Shown one piece after another: positions 33,491 through 45,829 of a DNA stretch of 64,000 bases. The notes under the pieces were generated by a model. The model did no database searches and had not been told where the DNA came from. It saw only the letters and a list, made by a program, of their open reading frames with translations. Source of the stretch: Hermatobates lingyangjiaoensis (Eukaryota; Arthropoda; Insecta; Hemiptera; Hermatobatidae); the NCBI GenBank assembly GCA_026182355.1, contig JAPFBL010000259.1, positions 142,501 to 206,500 of the forward strand, given 5' to 3'. Made by a program: the position numbers and the translations under genes. Each line of letters starts with the position of its first letter. The first letter of the stretch is position 1.

Positions 33491-33584
33491 CACCAGTCTT
33501 TCCTAAATGGGGAAAAACTTCTGCCGCTAATATGCAAACCACAATGCCAAATAGGAACCAATTCCGCAGAAACAAATGTAACAT
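33491..33584 (-). CDS. SLC10A7: SLC10A7 (sodium/bile-acid cotransporter family 7), exon 1
   Basis: The start is the ATG at 33582-33584; the protein begins MLHLFLRNWFLFGIVVCILA and continues AEVFPHLGKTG. The human N-terminus has [20 protein letters not shown] at this place. The donor is GGTG|GTAATT at phase 1. The five exons sum to 1065 bases, a 354-residue multi-pass membrane protein against about 340-360 in the family. SLC10A7 is an orphan member of SLC10; in vertebrates it acts in the secretory pathway and in regulation of calcium entry, and its loss affects glycosaminoglycan synthesis and the skeleton. The gene is compact (about 2.4 kb). Confidence 0.95.
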
Positions 33585-33599
33585 TTGAATTAATTCAAA

Positions 33600-34335
33600 T
33601 CAAAATCAAAGTAAACTAAATCCACTAATTCAAACTTAGAGAAAGCTATACACATGTTCACTGCCGATCACATTATAATCGATTAATATCGTACACAGCT
33701 ATGAAGTACTAACCTTTGAAACAGGTAGTAATAACTATCGACGTATTATCTTCAAAACATATATCGATACTCAGTACATTTGTATGGAATGTACGTATAA
33801 AATTGGTTGACTTTTAAAATCAAAGTTAGACTGTTGCTACTTTTTGTTCTTGTAGTTCATATTAAAAAAACTACTAGCTGTTGAACCCAGCTTTACCGGG
33901 AAAATAATTACTTTTATATAATGAATAAATCACAACTTGCCAAATAAATGTTTTGATGATGGCTTTTAAGTAAATACCTGGGTGCGTCAGCTTATTTTAA
34001 TATTTCTTATTAGCCTTTTTTTCAGTGAGACAGCTCTACCTTACTTTTAGGGTTTGTCAAGCTCTTTACTTGATATCCTCACGCTATTAATGGCTAGTCT
34101 ACTTTCTCTGTCATTATGATTTTATTTGTAAAGTTTTTTCATTCTTAAGATACTTAGAAGGCATTTTTCCAGCAGCTTTATTTTCTTGTTATCGGTACTT
34201 CGAATTACAAACTTTAGGGAGATATGAACGAAAAAGAAAGGCGATACAAATTACTTCATAATTATTTTTGTCAAAGAATTTTCATTCACTACCAGGTGAG
34301 TACTAAAATGAAAAGGAATGTAAAGATAAATTAAA
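33600..34335. other. SLC10A7 upstream region, no further gene
   Basis: The region must hold the promoter but no motif stands out. A short phrase at 33875-33915 (CTAGCTGTTGAACCCAGCTT) resembles a type of transposon end seen in invertebrates; the class is uncertain. Confidence 0.4.
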
Positions 34336-34339
34336 TATC

Positions 34340-35790
34340 AATTAAATCTGTATACTTATAAAACTCTGTTTTTTTTATTTGGATGTTTGCACACAAATGA
34401 AACTTGGAATACCGGTTAATTTCAGTTTATACTGGATTATTCAAATAAATATTAAAGAAAACGGTAAGAATTATATGACTTTACAAATAACGTCATTCAA
34501 AAGAAAGAAGAATAGAAAATAAATTCTCTCATCAAGAGTAATGTAAAATTAATGGCTCTAAATGTAAAAGTCATTTTTGTTATAGAATAAACCTAATCAG
34601 TATTTTCTACGAAAGATCTTAGTCCAATTTTTGGAAATCTTATGGTTGTTTAGACGATACCTTTTTTATTTCACGTCTTCTTTTTTAATTCTTGTTATAC
34701 ATAAATATAAAACAAATTCTATTTATGAGGAATCGGTCAGTTTTCCAGCTTCAAACCAAAGTTTCGATTTAAAATTCGCATAAGGAACTTTCGAAATTCA
34801 AACTATTTTATTAGAGGTTTAAAATCAAAAATTTTAGGAATACAAACTTGAACAGAAATGTCATCTTAAATACAATTGTTCTAAGGTAATATTATAAAGA
34901 CACATCATTCATTCCCAGTGACGTCGAAATCATCCCCCCCCCCCCCCACACGACGTTGATAATCCGTTAACCTTTAAAATTCCAAAGTCCTTAGAATAAT
35001 TATTTTCATGGAATTACAATCAAGGATCTAATTTTAGATTGCTGCCATTGGTTCCAGACTTACATCTCACTACAGTACTCGTATATATATTACAGTCGTC
35101 ATTAAAGAAAACCAGTTTTTCAAAACAGAAACGTATAAGTCAAATCATAAAAAAAATTAACCCGCTAAGCAAATGAATATAATACATATTCAACCCCATT
35201 AAAAACTAGTTTTAAAAAATTTATTTTTATTTGCCAATGTACAGTTGAAACATAAAAACAATTACGACTTTAAAAACTAACTCATTTTGGTATAACCTTT
35301 CAAATTGTTAGCTTTTTATTATTTTAATTTTTTATGTTTACCATATCAAAATGCCGCCCTCTAGTATGCCCCCCCCCCCCCTTGATATGCCACTGTACAT
35401 GCCTTTAATTTATGTTCAAAATTATTATTTTGGGTAAAATAAAGGAATATTTTTATTTTACAAGTTTTATTAGTTTTAAATATGCTTGATTTTGTATATA
35501 ACTTGAATTGATGTTTTATTTATGTAATAAAATAAATGAAATTTTTTACTACTAAGTGATTTGTTGTTTTGTCAAATATACTTACTGTGTATATATCTTC
35601 AATCATGTGAAGTATACATTCTTAAAAGATTGGCGCCGTACAAAAATCTTTGTCATCATGACTTTAAAACAAGAAACAGCTATAATAGTTATTCCTGTAA
35701 ATTACATTCAGTGAATGTATTTTATGAATTGTCGCTGTAATTTCTGAACACTGAGTGACACAAGGGGTCACGGGTTTAGTGTTAAATAAA
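34340..35790. repeat. Right arm of long inverted repeat flanking SLC10A7
   Basis: Inverse match to 29997-31195 in several blocks (34350-34560, 34685-34740, 34868-34910, 35390-35790). The arm is interrupted at about 34920-35390 by a segment with C-tracts near both ends (34936-34948 and 35370-35382), probably an inserted element absent from the left arm. Confidence 0.8.
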
Positions 35791-35799
35791 ACCCATTTT

Positions 35800-36900
35800 C
35801 GAAGGTTTTTACATACATTTGAATATTTCCTGCTATGAGTATAGAGTGCTAGATTTTCTAGTGTTTATGATAATTAATTTCTTTTTTCGAGAGTTACTGT
35901 GAAAGCACTTAGAGGACCTTCCTTCACTGTAAAACGCACATTGAGGACAAACAGACATAACAGATGGTCATCACTAACTTGTAACACAACACATGCTTGA
36001 ACTTAATATTACACATTAATATTTAGTTTAGATAACAGTATATTGTTTAGGTGGTGTTATATTATTTAGCCATGGTAGTATCCATAGGTTAGTGCTTGTT
36101 GACAGTACCGAAGGTTATAGATTATAACCCTATTTGTGAACGTCTTACCTCATAGGGGACCGATAACTGCCATATACTTGTACTGAAGTTTGCACGAGTT
36201 AAATAATGTTTAAGGAATAATGTAACGTCTACTTTTGATTGAAACCAAATATATTTAGTGATTACTTGGGCAAAATCAGCTTGAAGTTAAGACAAGCCCC
36301 CACCCCATATCCAGTGTTGTATCTAAAAACACAAGTCAAACCCCTCTTCATTCAGCCCCTAACCATTCCAGTAGTCAAACAATTTAATGTAATGTCTGCA
36401 TTATTTCGCAAGCTTCCATGATCTTATTTTCAACACCTCTCTTAAGCACCAGTAACACCTAGTTAAATTACACAGCTATACGTTTCCTAAATTCTTCAGT
36501 TCACTTGACAAAGCTTAAGAATTCTCTTAATTCTTACGATTAAGATAGATAAATATTTGTTCTAAGAGATCCTTCCAACTGCATATTCACAATAATACTC
36601 TTTAAAAAGATAACAAGTTTTTACTTTTATTTTTTTAAATATAACTGAAATTAAAAATTACCTGATTGTTCTCCATTATCCAATATTAGCGACTGCTATG
36701 TGGTGCTAAAGTTCCTTTGTAGATAAACTTGTAGTAATTCATTTAAATGTTAATGATAGATTTTAACTAATTTATTCATTAGTTAAATTAAATAAAATAA
36801 AATATTAAATAATAGTTAAAGATAGAATTGAAATGTATCAACAAATATAGACTCAAAAGAAACAATATTATAATAAACCACAAAATAGAATAATAAAAGA
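35800..36900. other. No gene recognised
   Basis: AT-rich DNA. The 60-residue plus-strand frame at 36239-36421 has no recognised motif or splice context. Confidence 0.45.
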
Positions 36901-36908
36901 TCAGTGAC

Positions 36909-37433
36909 CAGGGCTGTGGAGTCGGAAGAAATCATCCGACTCCGACTCCTCGCCTAGTTATTACATGTGTACATAAAAATGAGATAAAATGATAAAACAT
37001 GATTCATTAGTCCAAGTAGAATTTTTTCTCCGGAGAAGGACATTGGACATTTGATGGTAGAACACAAAATGACTAGTTTAATACAAAATATATGGCCTTG
37101 CCTGTTCAGTGTTTAATTTTGTTATAAGTAAGTATAATATCAAACATCTTTGTTATTTAATGTCGTATTTAGACATAATATAAATGCCTAAATAGATGTT
37201 TATTAGTCTTTCATTGCTAGCGGCCGATTCAGTCAAGGACCTTATCTATAATGAGGTTGTTCGTTCGGCTATGACCTATGATGCTCCGTCTAGGTTTAGA
37301 TCTGCACCAAAGCTACAAAGTACTAATTCTTATTATTAGCCACCTGTCATCTGTTTTTTAATAATAAAAAGATGAGCTCAAGTCGGTACTGGAGTCGGGA
37401 GTCGACTATAATAGGTCCCACTCCACAGGCCTG
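36909..37433. mobile_element. hAT-type non-autonomous element with 8-bp target duplication
   Basis: Begins CAGGGCTGTGGAGTCGG and ends ACTCCACAGGCCTG. The flanks are TCAGTGAC (36901-36908) and CCAGTGAC (37434-37441), seven of eight bases alike. GACTCCGACTCC and GGAGTCGGGAGTCG blocks near the termini are typical of this widespread group. Confidence 0.9.
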
Positions 37434-37484
37434 CCAGTGACAAATTTCTTCACTGTCACAAAGAAAATGACTGTGTTCCAGTCT

Positions 37485-37530
37485 GTTTTCGCCTGAAGAC
37501 GAGTACCACTACTGGTAGAAACGTCTTCGA
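37485..37530 (+). ncRNA. Hammerhead-like motif, solitary type
   Basis: CTGAAGA (37493-37499), then a hairpin TACCA/TGGTA, GAA, palindrome ACGT. The flanks do not pair well as stem I. It lies just outside a hAT-type element and resembles the terminal-repeat motifs without matching families A-G. Confidence 0.45.
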
Positions 37531-37539
37531 TCTACTCCG

Positions 37540-40500
37540 TATCATACACAACTTTTACATCATTGAACTATATTTTACGCATCCAATATGAAATACAATC
37601 ATTATTATTATTCACGAACTGATCTACCCGGCTAAACAATTTAATTCCAACTCTAATAACAAATTACATATAACAAAAACAATTTAAATTTCCTATACCT
37701 CTCACACACTTAAGTTTTTTTCAGATAAATGAAATTAATACAGAAAGTAAATTACAGATTACGCAAAAAAAAAAAAGATAAATATAAAACTGATTAAAAA
37801 TTGTGTCACATTTTTTTTCAGAATTAAAACGAAAGTATAGGAAAGTAGATTATGATCAAAAATTAAAATGACATCATTTTCAGTTATAAAATATCTTTTA
37901 ATTTCTTCCAGCAATGGAAATAGAAACATGCTAGGGGGAGCTTTGCTTTTAGGACACCCCTTTTAAAAACATATTTCAAACCAACATACCTTATAATGAT
38001 CTTCTAGTCTATACAATAACTATGTCGAATTCAATTGAAACAGTTTCATTTAAGAAGTTTTAATAAGTGTAAATATGGAGCCCTTAGGCCTTCAAAATGA
38101 AACCAACTCAAAATATTGTTAGCTTTCTCGAAAAAAAATTACTTGAGATTCAATTATAATTTTTTTTTTGTAAGTTCATAAGTTTGTAAGAGAACATATA
38201 CATACACACAGGCACTGAATTATACATATATAATTAAAACTCTAATAAAATTAACATAATAAGGAATAAAAAGGAAATGTAACCTCAATTAAATTGTAAG
38301 TCAATTATAATTGTTGTCCTGTATAACTAAACTCTTAAATAATTGCTAAATTTTAATTAGATTCCTTTTCAAAATCTTATCTCTTAGTAACTGAGATATT
38401 TTATTTGATATTATGCTTAATACAATTGGTAGTTCATAGATTAGATTAAACAAATAATAAGATATTTTTTGTTGAACAATACAAGAAATTTTGGAAGAAG
38501 TCTAAAGCCTACACTTTAACCAAAAGATTGGAATTATGGTTCAAAACTATCATTATTATTCGTAATACTATCATTAATAATAATATCACATTAAATGTCT
38601 AATACTTAAAGTAAGTTAAAGCAATTAGATAAAGAAAGTTAATGTAACCTATTGCTAATAACTAAAGATTTGTTAAAGTTAATAACAAACCCATATTAAA
38701 TTACAATAATTTTCTTCAATATCAACCTGAAAACAATAATACAATTTCTAGTACCTGAATGCTTCGAATTGAATTAAGCAGGCGGAAATATTATTGGTTA
38801 TAAGGAAAAGCGTAACTGCGGCCGCCATTACTAATTAAAGTTAAAATGTAAACAAACAGGTTATAAAGTAAACCTTATCTGTTATGAAGAGGTCTGTAGA
38901 AACCCCAAAAGAACTGTGATCAAAATTAATATAGCACTGTTCCGCTTCCTCGGAAAAAGTTACGTAAGATTGAATAAAAATTTTTTTTGTATGTTCTTTG
39001 TATAAATATTCTATAAGGAAAACATGCACACACACATACTATAGATGTCATTTTTATATATATAGATTAATTAATTATCATATTTTGTTTATCTTTCTGT
39101 TTAATTAAAATTTTTCAGGGTTTGTCCAACTTGACAGGCATCTTATAGAAATATACTTTTTAGAAACTCGTGGAATAAACAAAACAGGTGTATGAGTATG
39201 GGTTATCAAGGTTACACTAAGACTGGGTAATGTAATAAATATTAAAGAATACATTAAATAGTTTTATATTCATTACAACATACAACAATTACAGTCGAAT
39301 TTCACATTGTATAAATTGTATAGAAATATTTTTAAATAGGAATATATTAAATACGAAGTGAAAAACTAAAATTTATTTCATCGTCATGGAAAGCATGATA
39401 AGACTCAAAGGCACTATGAGACAACAGAGGTAATTGTACCAAGCCTTCCTAAGACTAGATTTTACATATCTTACTAAAAAAAAAAATTAATAATAAATAA
39501 CGTCACATAAAATCTATTGTACTTGCACATGAATATATATTCTGTTCTACAGAATTAGATAATTCATTTGTCCAAAGTACTCCACGGCATACATATAGAT
39601 ACAATAAATAAATAAAGAATAGAATAAATATGTAATGCTAAATAAAACATTACTAACATAATAGGAATGTATTTTAAATACATAGTATAGAATTAAAAAC
39701 AAGGCAATGGAAGATAAAAAAAAGTCAAATCTCTCACACTTAACACCACATATGACAGCAAAACCATTCTTCAATTAGTCCAATAAATTTGTCAAAGCGT
39801 TTATAGTTATTTAAATGTAACGGCAAATATTCATAACATTTCTAATTCTTTTCTTTATTATATTTTAGAATCAAAATAACTCACAATTGTTTTAAATTTT
39901 TTTTAAACAATTTAATTTATTTAAACGGAAACGAGTCAATTTGATTATTTATATTTGTTTTAATAACAAAATAAGAAATCTTTTTCTATAAAGATTTATT
40001 GACATTATTTTCTTAGCAAACTATGAAAATTATATTTTACTCACAACTTATTTTCAGGCGTCAATAAATGGCACTGGGAATATAGAAATTCTTCTCTTAT
40101 ACTTGAACGTCTAATTTACAATAAGAAATTCAGCAATGTGACTAATTTACGAGTCTATCTTATTGTCGTTTAGACGTTAGATTTAGATCTTGTTATATAT
40201 ATGAGAATGATGGCTTGATTGGACATTGTAAGCTAAAAATCACATGAAATATGATAAAGAACTCAAACATTTGGACAATAGTTCACACAAAAGGACACCT
40301 CAGGAGAAGTTGAAGCGGCAGAGATGTACTCAGTCGGGTTTATCAAAGTCAAGTAGTATTCAAATCACTTCTAATTCACAATATGGTTTATAAAAGTTGT
40401 AAAATAAACTAAAGAGACGTACATAATAGATAAACAGAGCACAATTATTTTCAGTATAGCTATCGTCGGGAAGAAGATAGTTGTTCTTCCAGCGTCTCCT

Positions 40501-41030
40501 ACCACCTCTTTGTATTCCTGGATCACAGTGTAACCAAAAATAACAGACTAATATTCAGTGTTTGCCTATTATGCCACTTTGGTTTAAGTTTTAAAGAAGG
40601 AAAATTATATTAAATGAAAAAAAAAAGTTTTTCTAGTTGTCAAAAAAACTAGTTGTGATATCTTTCACTGTTGAATAAAGTGTGTAGCGAATTTCTGTCT
40701 AAATATGAAAGCAGTACTTATGAGTGAAATCTAGTAACACAGAGTTAACTATCAGTCAGAGTTACAACCACCTACTTATGACTATTGAACTAGAGGATAT
40801 GTTTCAATTTCTTCTATATTCATCAGTTTTAATATCGACATTCGTAACTTCTAGACTGATATGACGAAAGTGTTAAGCAACTGTGGAATTGACTCAGTTT
40901 AGGAAACTCTGCTTTAAATAGGGTAGATCAATCCTGACAAAGTCAGACTACCAATTACTTAGTCAAATAATTTCTTCACTATTTTGCATATATTTTAATA
41001 TGTAAACATAATAAGGTTTTGATGACATAT
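37540..41030. other. No gene recognised
   Basis: AT-rich DNA. Segments at about 38090-38240 and 38900-39060 share CGAAAAA...TTAC.T.AGATT phrases and may be two copies of one degraded repeat. Small open frames at 38841-39035 and 39547-39774 have no homology or splice support that can be recognised. Confidence 0.4.
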
Positions 41031-41038
41031 TCGTATAT

Positions 41039-41285
41039 TACCCATTGTAGGGTAAAAAGCAAATGAAATGGTCTCCACATATAAAAATTTAATTGTATAA
41101 ACAACGCGTTTCGAAAACGTAGTGTTCTTCTCCAGGCATTAACTACGGGTGAGTGTCTGTGATACAATCCGCAGTTAATGCCTGAAGAAGAACACTACGG
41201 GTTCGAAACGCCGTTGTTTATATGATTAAATTTTTATATGTGGAGACCATTTCATTTGCTTTTTACCCTACATTGAGTAAATACC
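41039..41285. mobile_element. Fold-back element, family C, copy 2
   Basis: Arms TGTAGGGTAAAAAGCAAATG and inverse. Left minus core: CTGGAGAAGAACACTACGTT, CGAAACGCGT. Right plus core: CTGAAGAAGAACACTACGGG, TTCGAAACGCCG. The left copy keeps the ACGCGT palindrome; the right has an extra C in it. Confidence 0.85.
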
Positions 41286-41469
41286 ATATAATAACTGATT
41301 GCACTACGTTAAAATCATATATTACCTTTATGATTCCTCATATATTACCTACCTTATCATATATTCCTCTTTCTTCCGTAATGGTTGAGATAATGCGTTT
41401 TATCTTTTTGAGTTTGTTTGTGTCTAATACCTTACATGCTTCTTATTACATAAACAATCACAATTTGAC

Positions 41470-41832
41470 AATTCTGAGGTAAAATGGATAAAAGTCTCCA
41501 CACAAATGAAGTTTTATTCAACAACAACAACAACAACGCGTTTCAAGCACTTTGTGTTCATCATCAGGAAGACACCAGAAGATGTGGTGATGAAGGGTTG
41601 GTCCAGTCAAAACAACTCTCAGTTCAGTTTTCACTGAAATGAACAGGTCAGTTGTTTTCAATGGACCAACCCTTCAGCACCACATCCTCTGGTGTCTTCC
41701 TGATGATGAACACAAATATTCACAACGCGTTGTTGTTGAATAAAACTTCATTTGTGTGGAGACTTTTGTTTGTTTATCCATTTTACTTCACAATGAGTAA
41801 ATACCATACAATTACGGATTGCACAACTAATG
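41470..41832. mobile_element. Fold-back element, family C, copy 3
   Basis: Close relative of the 21.3-kb copy with the same ends (AAAATGGATAAA, and at right GAGTAAATACCATACAATTA). The minus core (about 41536-41567) is intact: CTGATGA, T, GAACAC/GTGCTT, GAA, ACGCGT. The plus core is damaged (AAATATTCAC). Confidence 0.85.
41536..41567 (-). ncRNA. Hammerhead-ribozyme-like motif, family C
   Basis: Minus strand: CTGATGA, unpaired T, stem II GAACAC-AAA-GTGCTT, GAA, then the six-base palindrome ACGCGT. Stem I pairing is weak by eye, so folding would be needed to judge activity. Confidence 0.55.
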
Positions 41833-42271
41833 ATTTAACTTGACAATTATAATAAAACAGGGAAATAAACACTCACGATTTTCTTTCAATAAATTTTAAC
41901 TAAATTGATCGAAGAGAATTTAATAAATTCAACTTTCAGGAAGAGAAAAGGTTCTCGAACCGTTACTGAGTTACTCATATTCACTATGGTGAACACCAGC
42001 ATTGTGAACGAGAGAGATAACAGAAATAATAATATAAAACAATAAAATGAAATAGGAAGAGGAAAAATAAGAAGTCAAATCAAGAAAGCGAAATAAAAAA
42101 CATTAAGTGAAGATTCGATACGCGAGAGTATTCGATATGCCCACCTCTAAGTCATTCACACACTCTTGCAATCGAGAACGAATTTTAGTACTCTTCCTAT
42201 CCCCCCCCCCCCTTGGTATATTTAGGCCATTGATAATGGGTACTCAAGAGCTACAGGGAAAGCAACACTGA

Positions 42272-42345
42272 GTCTCTACACAAAGATTTCATCAAAGATC
42301 GACTCGTTTCGAACACTTAGTGTTCATCGTCAGGTCACACCTGCC
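42272..42345 (-). mobile_element. Family C-like terminal repeat, single minus copy
   Basis: Minus core CTGACGATGAACACTAAGTG, TTCGAAACGAGT with a perfect GAACAC/GTGTTC stem II. The stem III palindrome is broken (ACGAGT). It lies about 240 bases downstream (on the minus strand) of the GIY-YIG-like relic at 42.6 kb, as expected for a 3' terminal repeat. Confidence 0.7.
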
Positions 42346-42575
42346 ACAGTAAGATGATGTGGAGTGTTCAAGGAGTCATAGAACAGTGTGAAATAAATAA
42401 CATTAAGTAAAGTGAAAATATAAACAAATCAAACAAAAGTGAAAATAAGTAAATTAAGAAGCAACAACTGTAAACAATAAAAGGGAAAAAAATATAGAAA
42501 AATAATAATGAAAAACTTTACATCGAGTTAAGTCTAGCAGCATATCGACCACTCGGCAGCCAAATAAGGGCTTCC

Positions 42576-42770
42576 TCAGAGCCCTTTAAGTAGTGTGTTT
42601 GTCATCTGTGGAAGCAGTCGTAAAATATGAATCTGGAAGCACTCATTAAAAGAGATTCCATAGGAATGGTGGAATAGCAACCTGTGCTGACCAGTGAACA
42701 ACCTGTTATGAATCAAACGTATAAAAAGGATTTCAAAACAACGATAATGGTCAACATGTGACTCTGACAT
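42576..42770 (-). pseudogene. GIY-YIG-like relic (C-terminal part)
   Basis: A minus-strand frame ends with HHSYGISFNECFQIHILRLL, which parallels NNHGLSFNECFRVQISSRI at 62.8 kb. The pattern of a HxxN-type start and F.ECF.(V/I)..I resembles the last part of a GIY-YIG nuclease domain. The assignment rests on the internal match and position next to a terminal repeat; the N-terminal signature is not preserved. Confidence 0.45.
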
Positions 42771-43244
42771 CGACAGTTACTTAGTGGATGGAGCTAAACC
42801 ACAAAATAAAATAAATCCATTCTCCACAATGACCAAGTAGCAGTGAACACATCAAATATACCCGGGCAAAAACTAACTCGGACATTTCATATTCAAATTG
42901 AAATTAAAGTACACTGGTGACGACGAATGACGTGGAAGTCAGTTTTTTGTTATGGCTATTTTTCTGTGATTTTTTTATGCTCTTTAGAAATTATATAAAT
43001 TCAAAAAGAAACTAAATAATATAAAACTCGTGTCTTATAAACCTATACTCGGTCTGTTGTTTGCGTTTTTTTAGTTTGAAAGCATTTGTTATCCGTTTAT
43101 TTGGATCAAGGAAATTAAGTGAATGAAAAGGCAGAAGGTGAACTTTTCTGACAAACCAAAATCGATTACTAAAATTTATGGACCAATCCTGAGTATTTTT
43201 GACGCAGTTGTAGAAATTTATAACTACAAAGCGTTATATATATA

Positions 43245-43400
43245 AAAAGATTTCACATAAACACGTGAAATAACAATCAATGATCAAACCACAATATGAA
43301 ATGGGAAAACAAGACTAAGATCTTTCAACCGTAACAAGCGGTCTTCGTCAGAGTCAAAAATCCTTTCCCATTCATATTGTAGTTTGATCTTTGATATATA
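43245..43400 (-). mobile_element. Penelope-type terminal repeat, family A, single minus copy
   Basis: Runs from AAAGATTTCACATAAACACG through the core to GAGTCAAAAA, with (TA)n on both sides. Downstream of the NHS gene. Confidence 0.8.
43313..43355 (-). ncRNA. Hammerhead-ribozyme-like motif, family A
   Basis: The same intact set as at 27420-27462: GACT, CTGACGA, stem II GACCG/CGGTT, GAA, AGATCT, T, AGTC. Confidence 0.68.
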
Positions 43401-43719
43401 TATATATATCGGACTTAAAGTGTGCATCTCCGTCAAAGTTTGTCTTATAATTAGATATCAAAAATTATCTTAAAAGTAAGAACACTTTTTTATGTACTCG
43501 TATCTTGGCCTTAAATATACTTCAAATTTGGTTTATCTTGTTTAGAAAAAAGCTATTAAGGAATCAAATTGAAAACAGTTAAGAGATAATTTGTTTGATT
43601 GAGGTTTTAGTAGGCAGATGATATTATTGGTTTCACAGTCTTGTATGTACTACAGATAAAAGTGCTGTCCTAAAACTTAGGCCACTCCAAGATCACCTTT
43701 TCAAGCCCTATGCTATATT

Positions 43720-44471
43720 TCATAAAGAAGTCTCAAGGGTAGGACTAGCCCTTGCTTGGAAGGCCTTGTTTTGCTGGTTGACTAAGGTGCAGGACCGAGG
43801 CAGTGTGGACGCCAGGTGAGCCTGCTCGTCTTCACAATCTTCAGGTATTGTGGACGAGAGGACTCTGCTGTGAGTGCTGCAAGATGACTTGCTTCTCAGC
43901 CTATCAACTGCTGATGCTTTCTGATTATGGCTCCCAGTGCCAGTCTGAAGGAGTAATCTTTTAAAGTCTGTTCTTGAAATAGGCTTCACAGGATTCACAT
44001 TTTCCGTTTGCCTCATAAATTTTCTTTGTAGGAGATTTCTCGGCGATTCATCATAAGTTTGTATTTTCATTCTTGGAAGTGAATTGTATGAAGCGTCCCT
44101 TTGGGCATACCGTCTGGCTGCTATGTTGTGCAGCGGCGACATGGGTTTTGGCATATGTTTCAGGCTATTATAGTCTAAGTTGGCATCTTTTGAGACACTC
44201 GCTTTTCCAGGAATCACTTTAGGCCATTTAATAGGATTTCTTTGCAGTGACTGGATTCGCTTTTTCGAATCATGTATAACGGCAAACAGGTCCATGGCAG
44301 AGCGAAAGTTTTTCACCGGGGACGCAGGCTTTTCGATGGGAGAAGGAACAGTAGTAAAGTCAAGAGGCGAAGTCGAGTCGACCTTAGTGGGAGTTGAAGT
44401 AGACTGCGGTGTCGACACACAGCCAGTTTTGTCGCCTCGCTCCGGTGTAATCACACTGCATTTATCACCAG
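43720..44471 (-). CDS. NHS: NHS / GUK-holder family gene, last exon
   Basis: Minus strand: acceptor ACGGTTGCAG, then completion of an Ala codon and GDKCSVITPERGDKTGC. The exon carries KNFRSAMDLFAVIHDSKKRI (about residues 60-80 of the exon) and ISRTDFKRLLLQTGTGS, both matching C-terminal blocks of NHS/NHSL proteins (LFAVI..SKKR and S..DFK.LLL). It ends SPTLETSL before a stop at 43720-43722. Phase 1 joins the preceding exon exactly (AAAG|GTAAAA donor). The two upstream residues reached by the open frame belong to the intron. The 105-residue plus-strand frame here is a shadow. Confidence 0.9.
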
Positions 44472-44499
44472 CTGCAACCGTCAACACGCCTTCTTAAAA

Positions 44500-45110
44500 C
44501 CAATCTCAAAACAAGAAAACACCAAACACCAAACCATTTGCCTCCACAGCTCCTTTAGGCATTTATTGCCACTGTTTTAGTACACATGGTGCCAACCGCA
44601 AGCAGAATAACAAATGTGCAAATCCAACAACACTGCTCAACTTCAAACACAAACCAAAATTAATGTACAAAACCATTAAGCAATTAACAAAACATAAACA
44701 AACAATAATGAAATAATATATGCATCTCTACAAATGACTAAGATCGCATTTGAAACAATTACATTATAATAGATTTATATAAAAATTCAGCGAAGAAGGA
44801 ATTGTGCAAAAAGGAAAATTACTTTTCATGCTATTGGGTGTTGATTTATAATAACCCTATTCTACTTAAATATAGCATTTCATTTCAGTTCAATGCATTG
44901 AACTCAAAAGAATTTATGAACATTTAAAACTTTTCGAATCACTTCACTTTTGAGTTATTTCTACTGAAACGTTAATTTTTTTAGGAAATGGAACTGCATC
45001 AGTTCTATTTGATGAATCAAAAGGTTGCTGCGAATCGTGACTCCAACCAAGACTGGCTGTTTTTAGTTGGAAGATTTTAATCCAATTTCTCAATTTCTTA
45101 CAGTAGTTTA
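44500..45110. other. NHS intron, no element named
   Basis: AT-rich intron sequence without a recognised repeat or coding segment. The minus frame at 44944-45144 includes the family A remains to its right. Confidence 0.45.
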
Positions 45111-45130
45111 GACTATATATATATATATAT

Positions 45131-45215
45131 ATAATCAACCACAATATGAAATGAAAAAAAGACTAAGATCTTTTAACCGTAACAGGCGGTCTTCTCAGAG
45201 TCAAAAACTCAACTA
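45131..45215 (-). mobile_element. Penelope-type terminal repeat, family A, decayed
   Basis: GACTAAGATCTTTTAACCGT and GGCGGTCTTCTCAGAGTC; the core has lost a base (CTGAGAAG). Flanked by (TA)n. Confidence 0.7.
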
Positions 45216-45384
45216 TATATATATATATATATATATACCATGATAAACAAAATAAACGGTCCGGCAGGGCAGATTACACTTAAAATAATTAAACTTCATT
45301 GATTGCATCACGTGTTTGTTTATTGTGATTTTTCTGCATATATATATACTTTTTTGATGAAAATACGACCCGAAACGGACAAAC

Positions 45385-45653
45385 ATAGTTCAATGTACAC
45401 AAAAAAACACAGATAAATCAAAAGAACACACTTACAGTCTCTAATTTTTGGTTGAACCGTCTTCAGGAGAGATAAGAGAGGGAAACCAAGCGCACTGGTT
45501 CAGAGACGTTTGGAGACCAGACGGTTGGGTCTCCAACCGTCTCTGTACCAGTGCGCTTGGTTTCCCCCTTTTATCTCTCCTGAAGACGTCTGCCGAAAAT
45601 TAGACACTGTAAGTGTGTGCTTTTGATTTCTCTGTATTTCTTTGTGTACATTG

Positions 45654-45660
<7 letters not shown>
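45385..45660. mobile_element. Fold-back element, family E
   Basis: Arms AGTTCAATGTACACAAA and inverse. Centre AACCGTCTGG...CCAGACGG-type palindrome near 45520. Left minus core (45437-45470) is intact; the right plus core has a changed stem II (CGTCTGCCG). Ends in a long (TA)n tract at 45657-45690. Confidence 0.87.
45437..45470 (-). ncRNA. Hammerhead-like motif, family E
   Basis: Minus strand: stem I strand CTCTC, core CTGAAGA, stem II GGTT/AACC, AAA in place of GAA, palindrome AATT, A, then GAGA pairing with TCTC. The G of the GAA element is replaced, so cleavage may be impaired even though the architecture holds. Confidence 0.5.
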
Positions 45661-45688
<28 letters not shown>

Positions 45689-45705
45689 TCATTGATATAT
45701 ACATA

Positions 45706-45776
45706 CAAAATTAAAGTTCATCAGGACTCGGTCAGCTTTTAACTGACCGAGTCCTGATAAACTTTAATTTTGTTTT
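45706..45776. repeat. Short palindrome, family F end
   Basis: AAAATTAAAGTTCATCAGGA ... TCCTGATAAACTTTAATTTT around GACTCGGTCAG...CTGACCGAGTC. These are the outer ends of family F without the ribozyme-like centre, as if the middle were deleted. Confidence 0.8.
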
Positions 45777-45829
45777 TATTTCACGGTCGATACTTTTATC
45801 TATATATATATATATATACAATCAATAAA

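Noticed and set aside
34936..42212. C-tracts of 10-13 bases at about 34936, 35370 and 42201
   Set aside because: Simple homopolymers; the first two may mark an insertion in the inverted-repeat arm but show no further structure.
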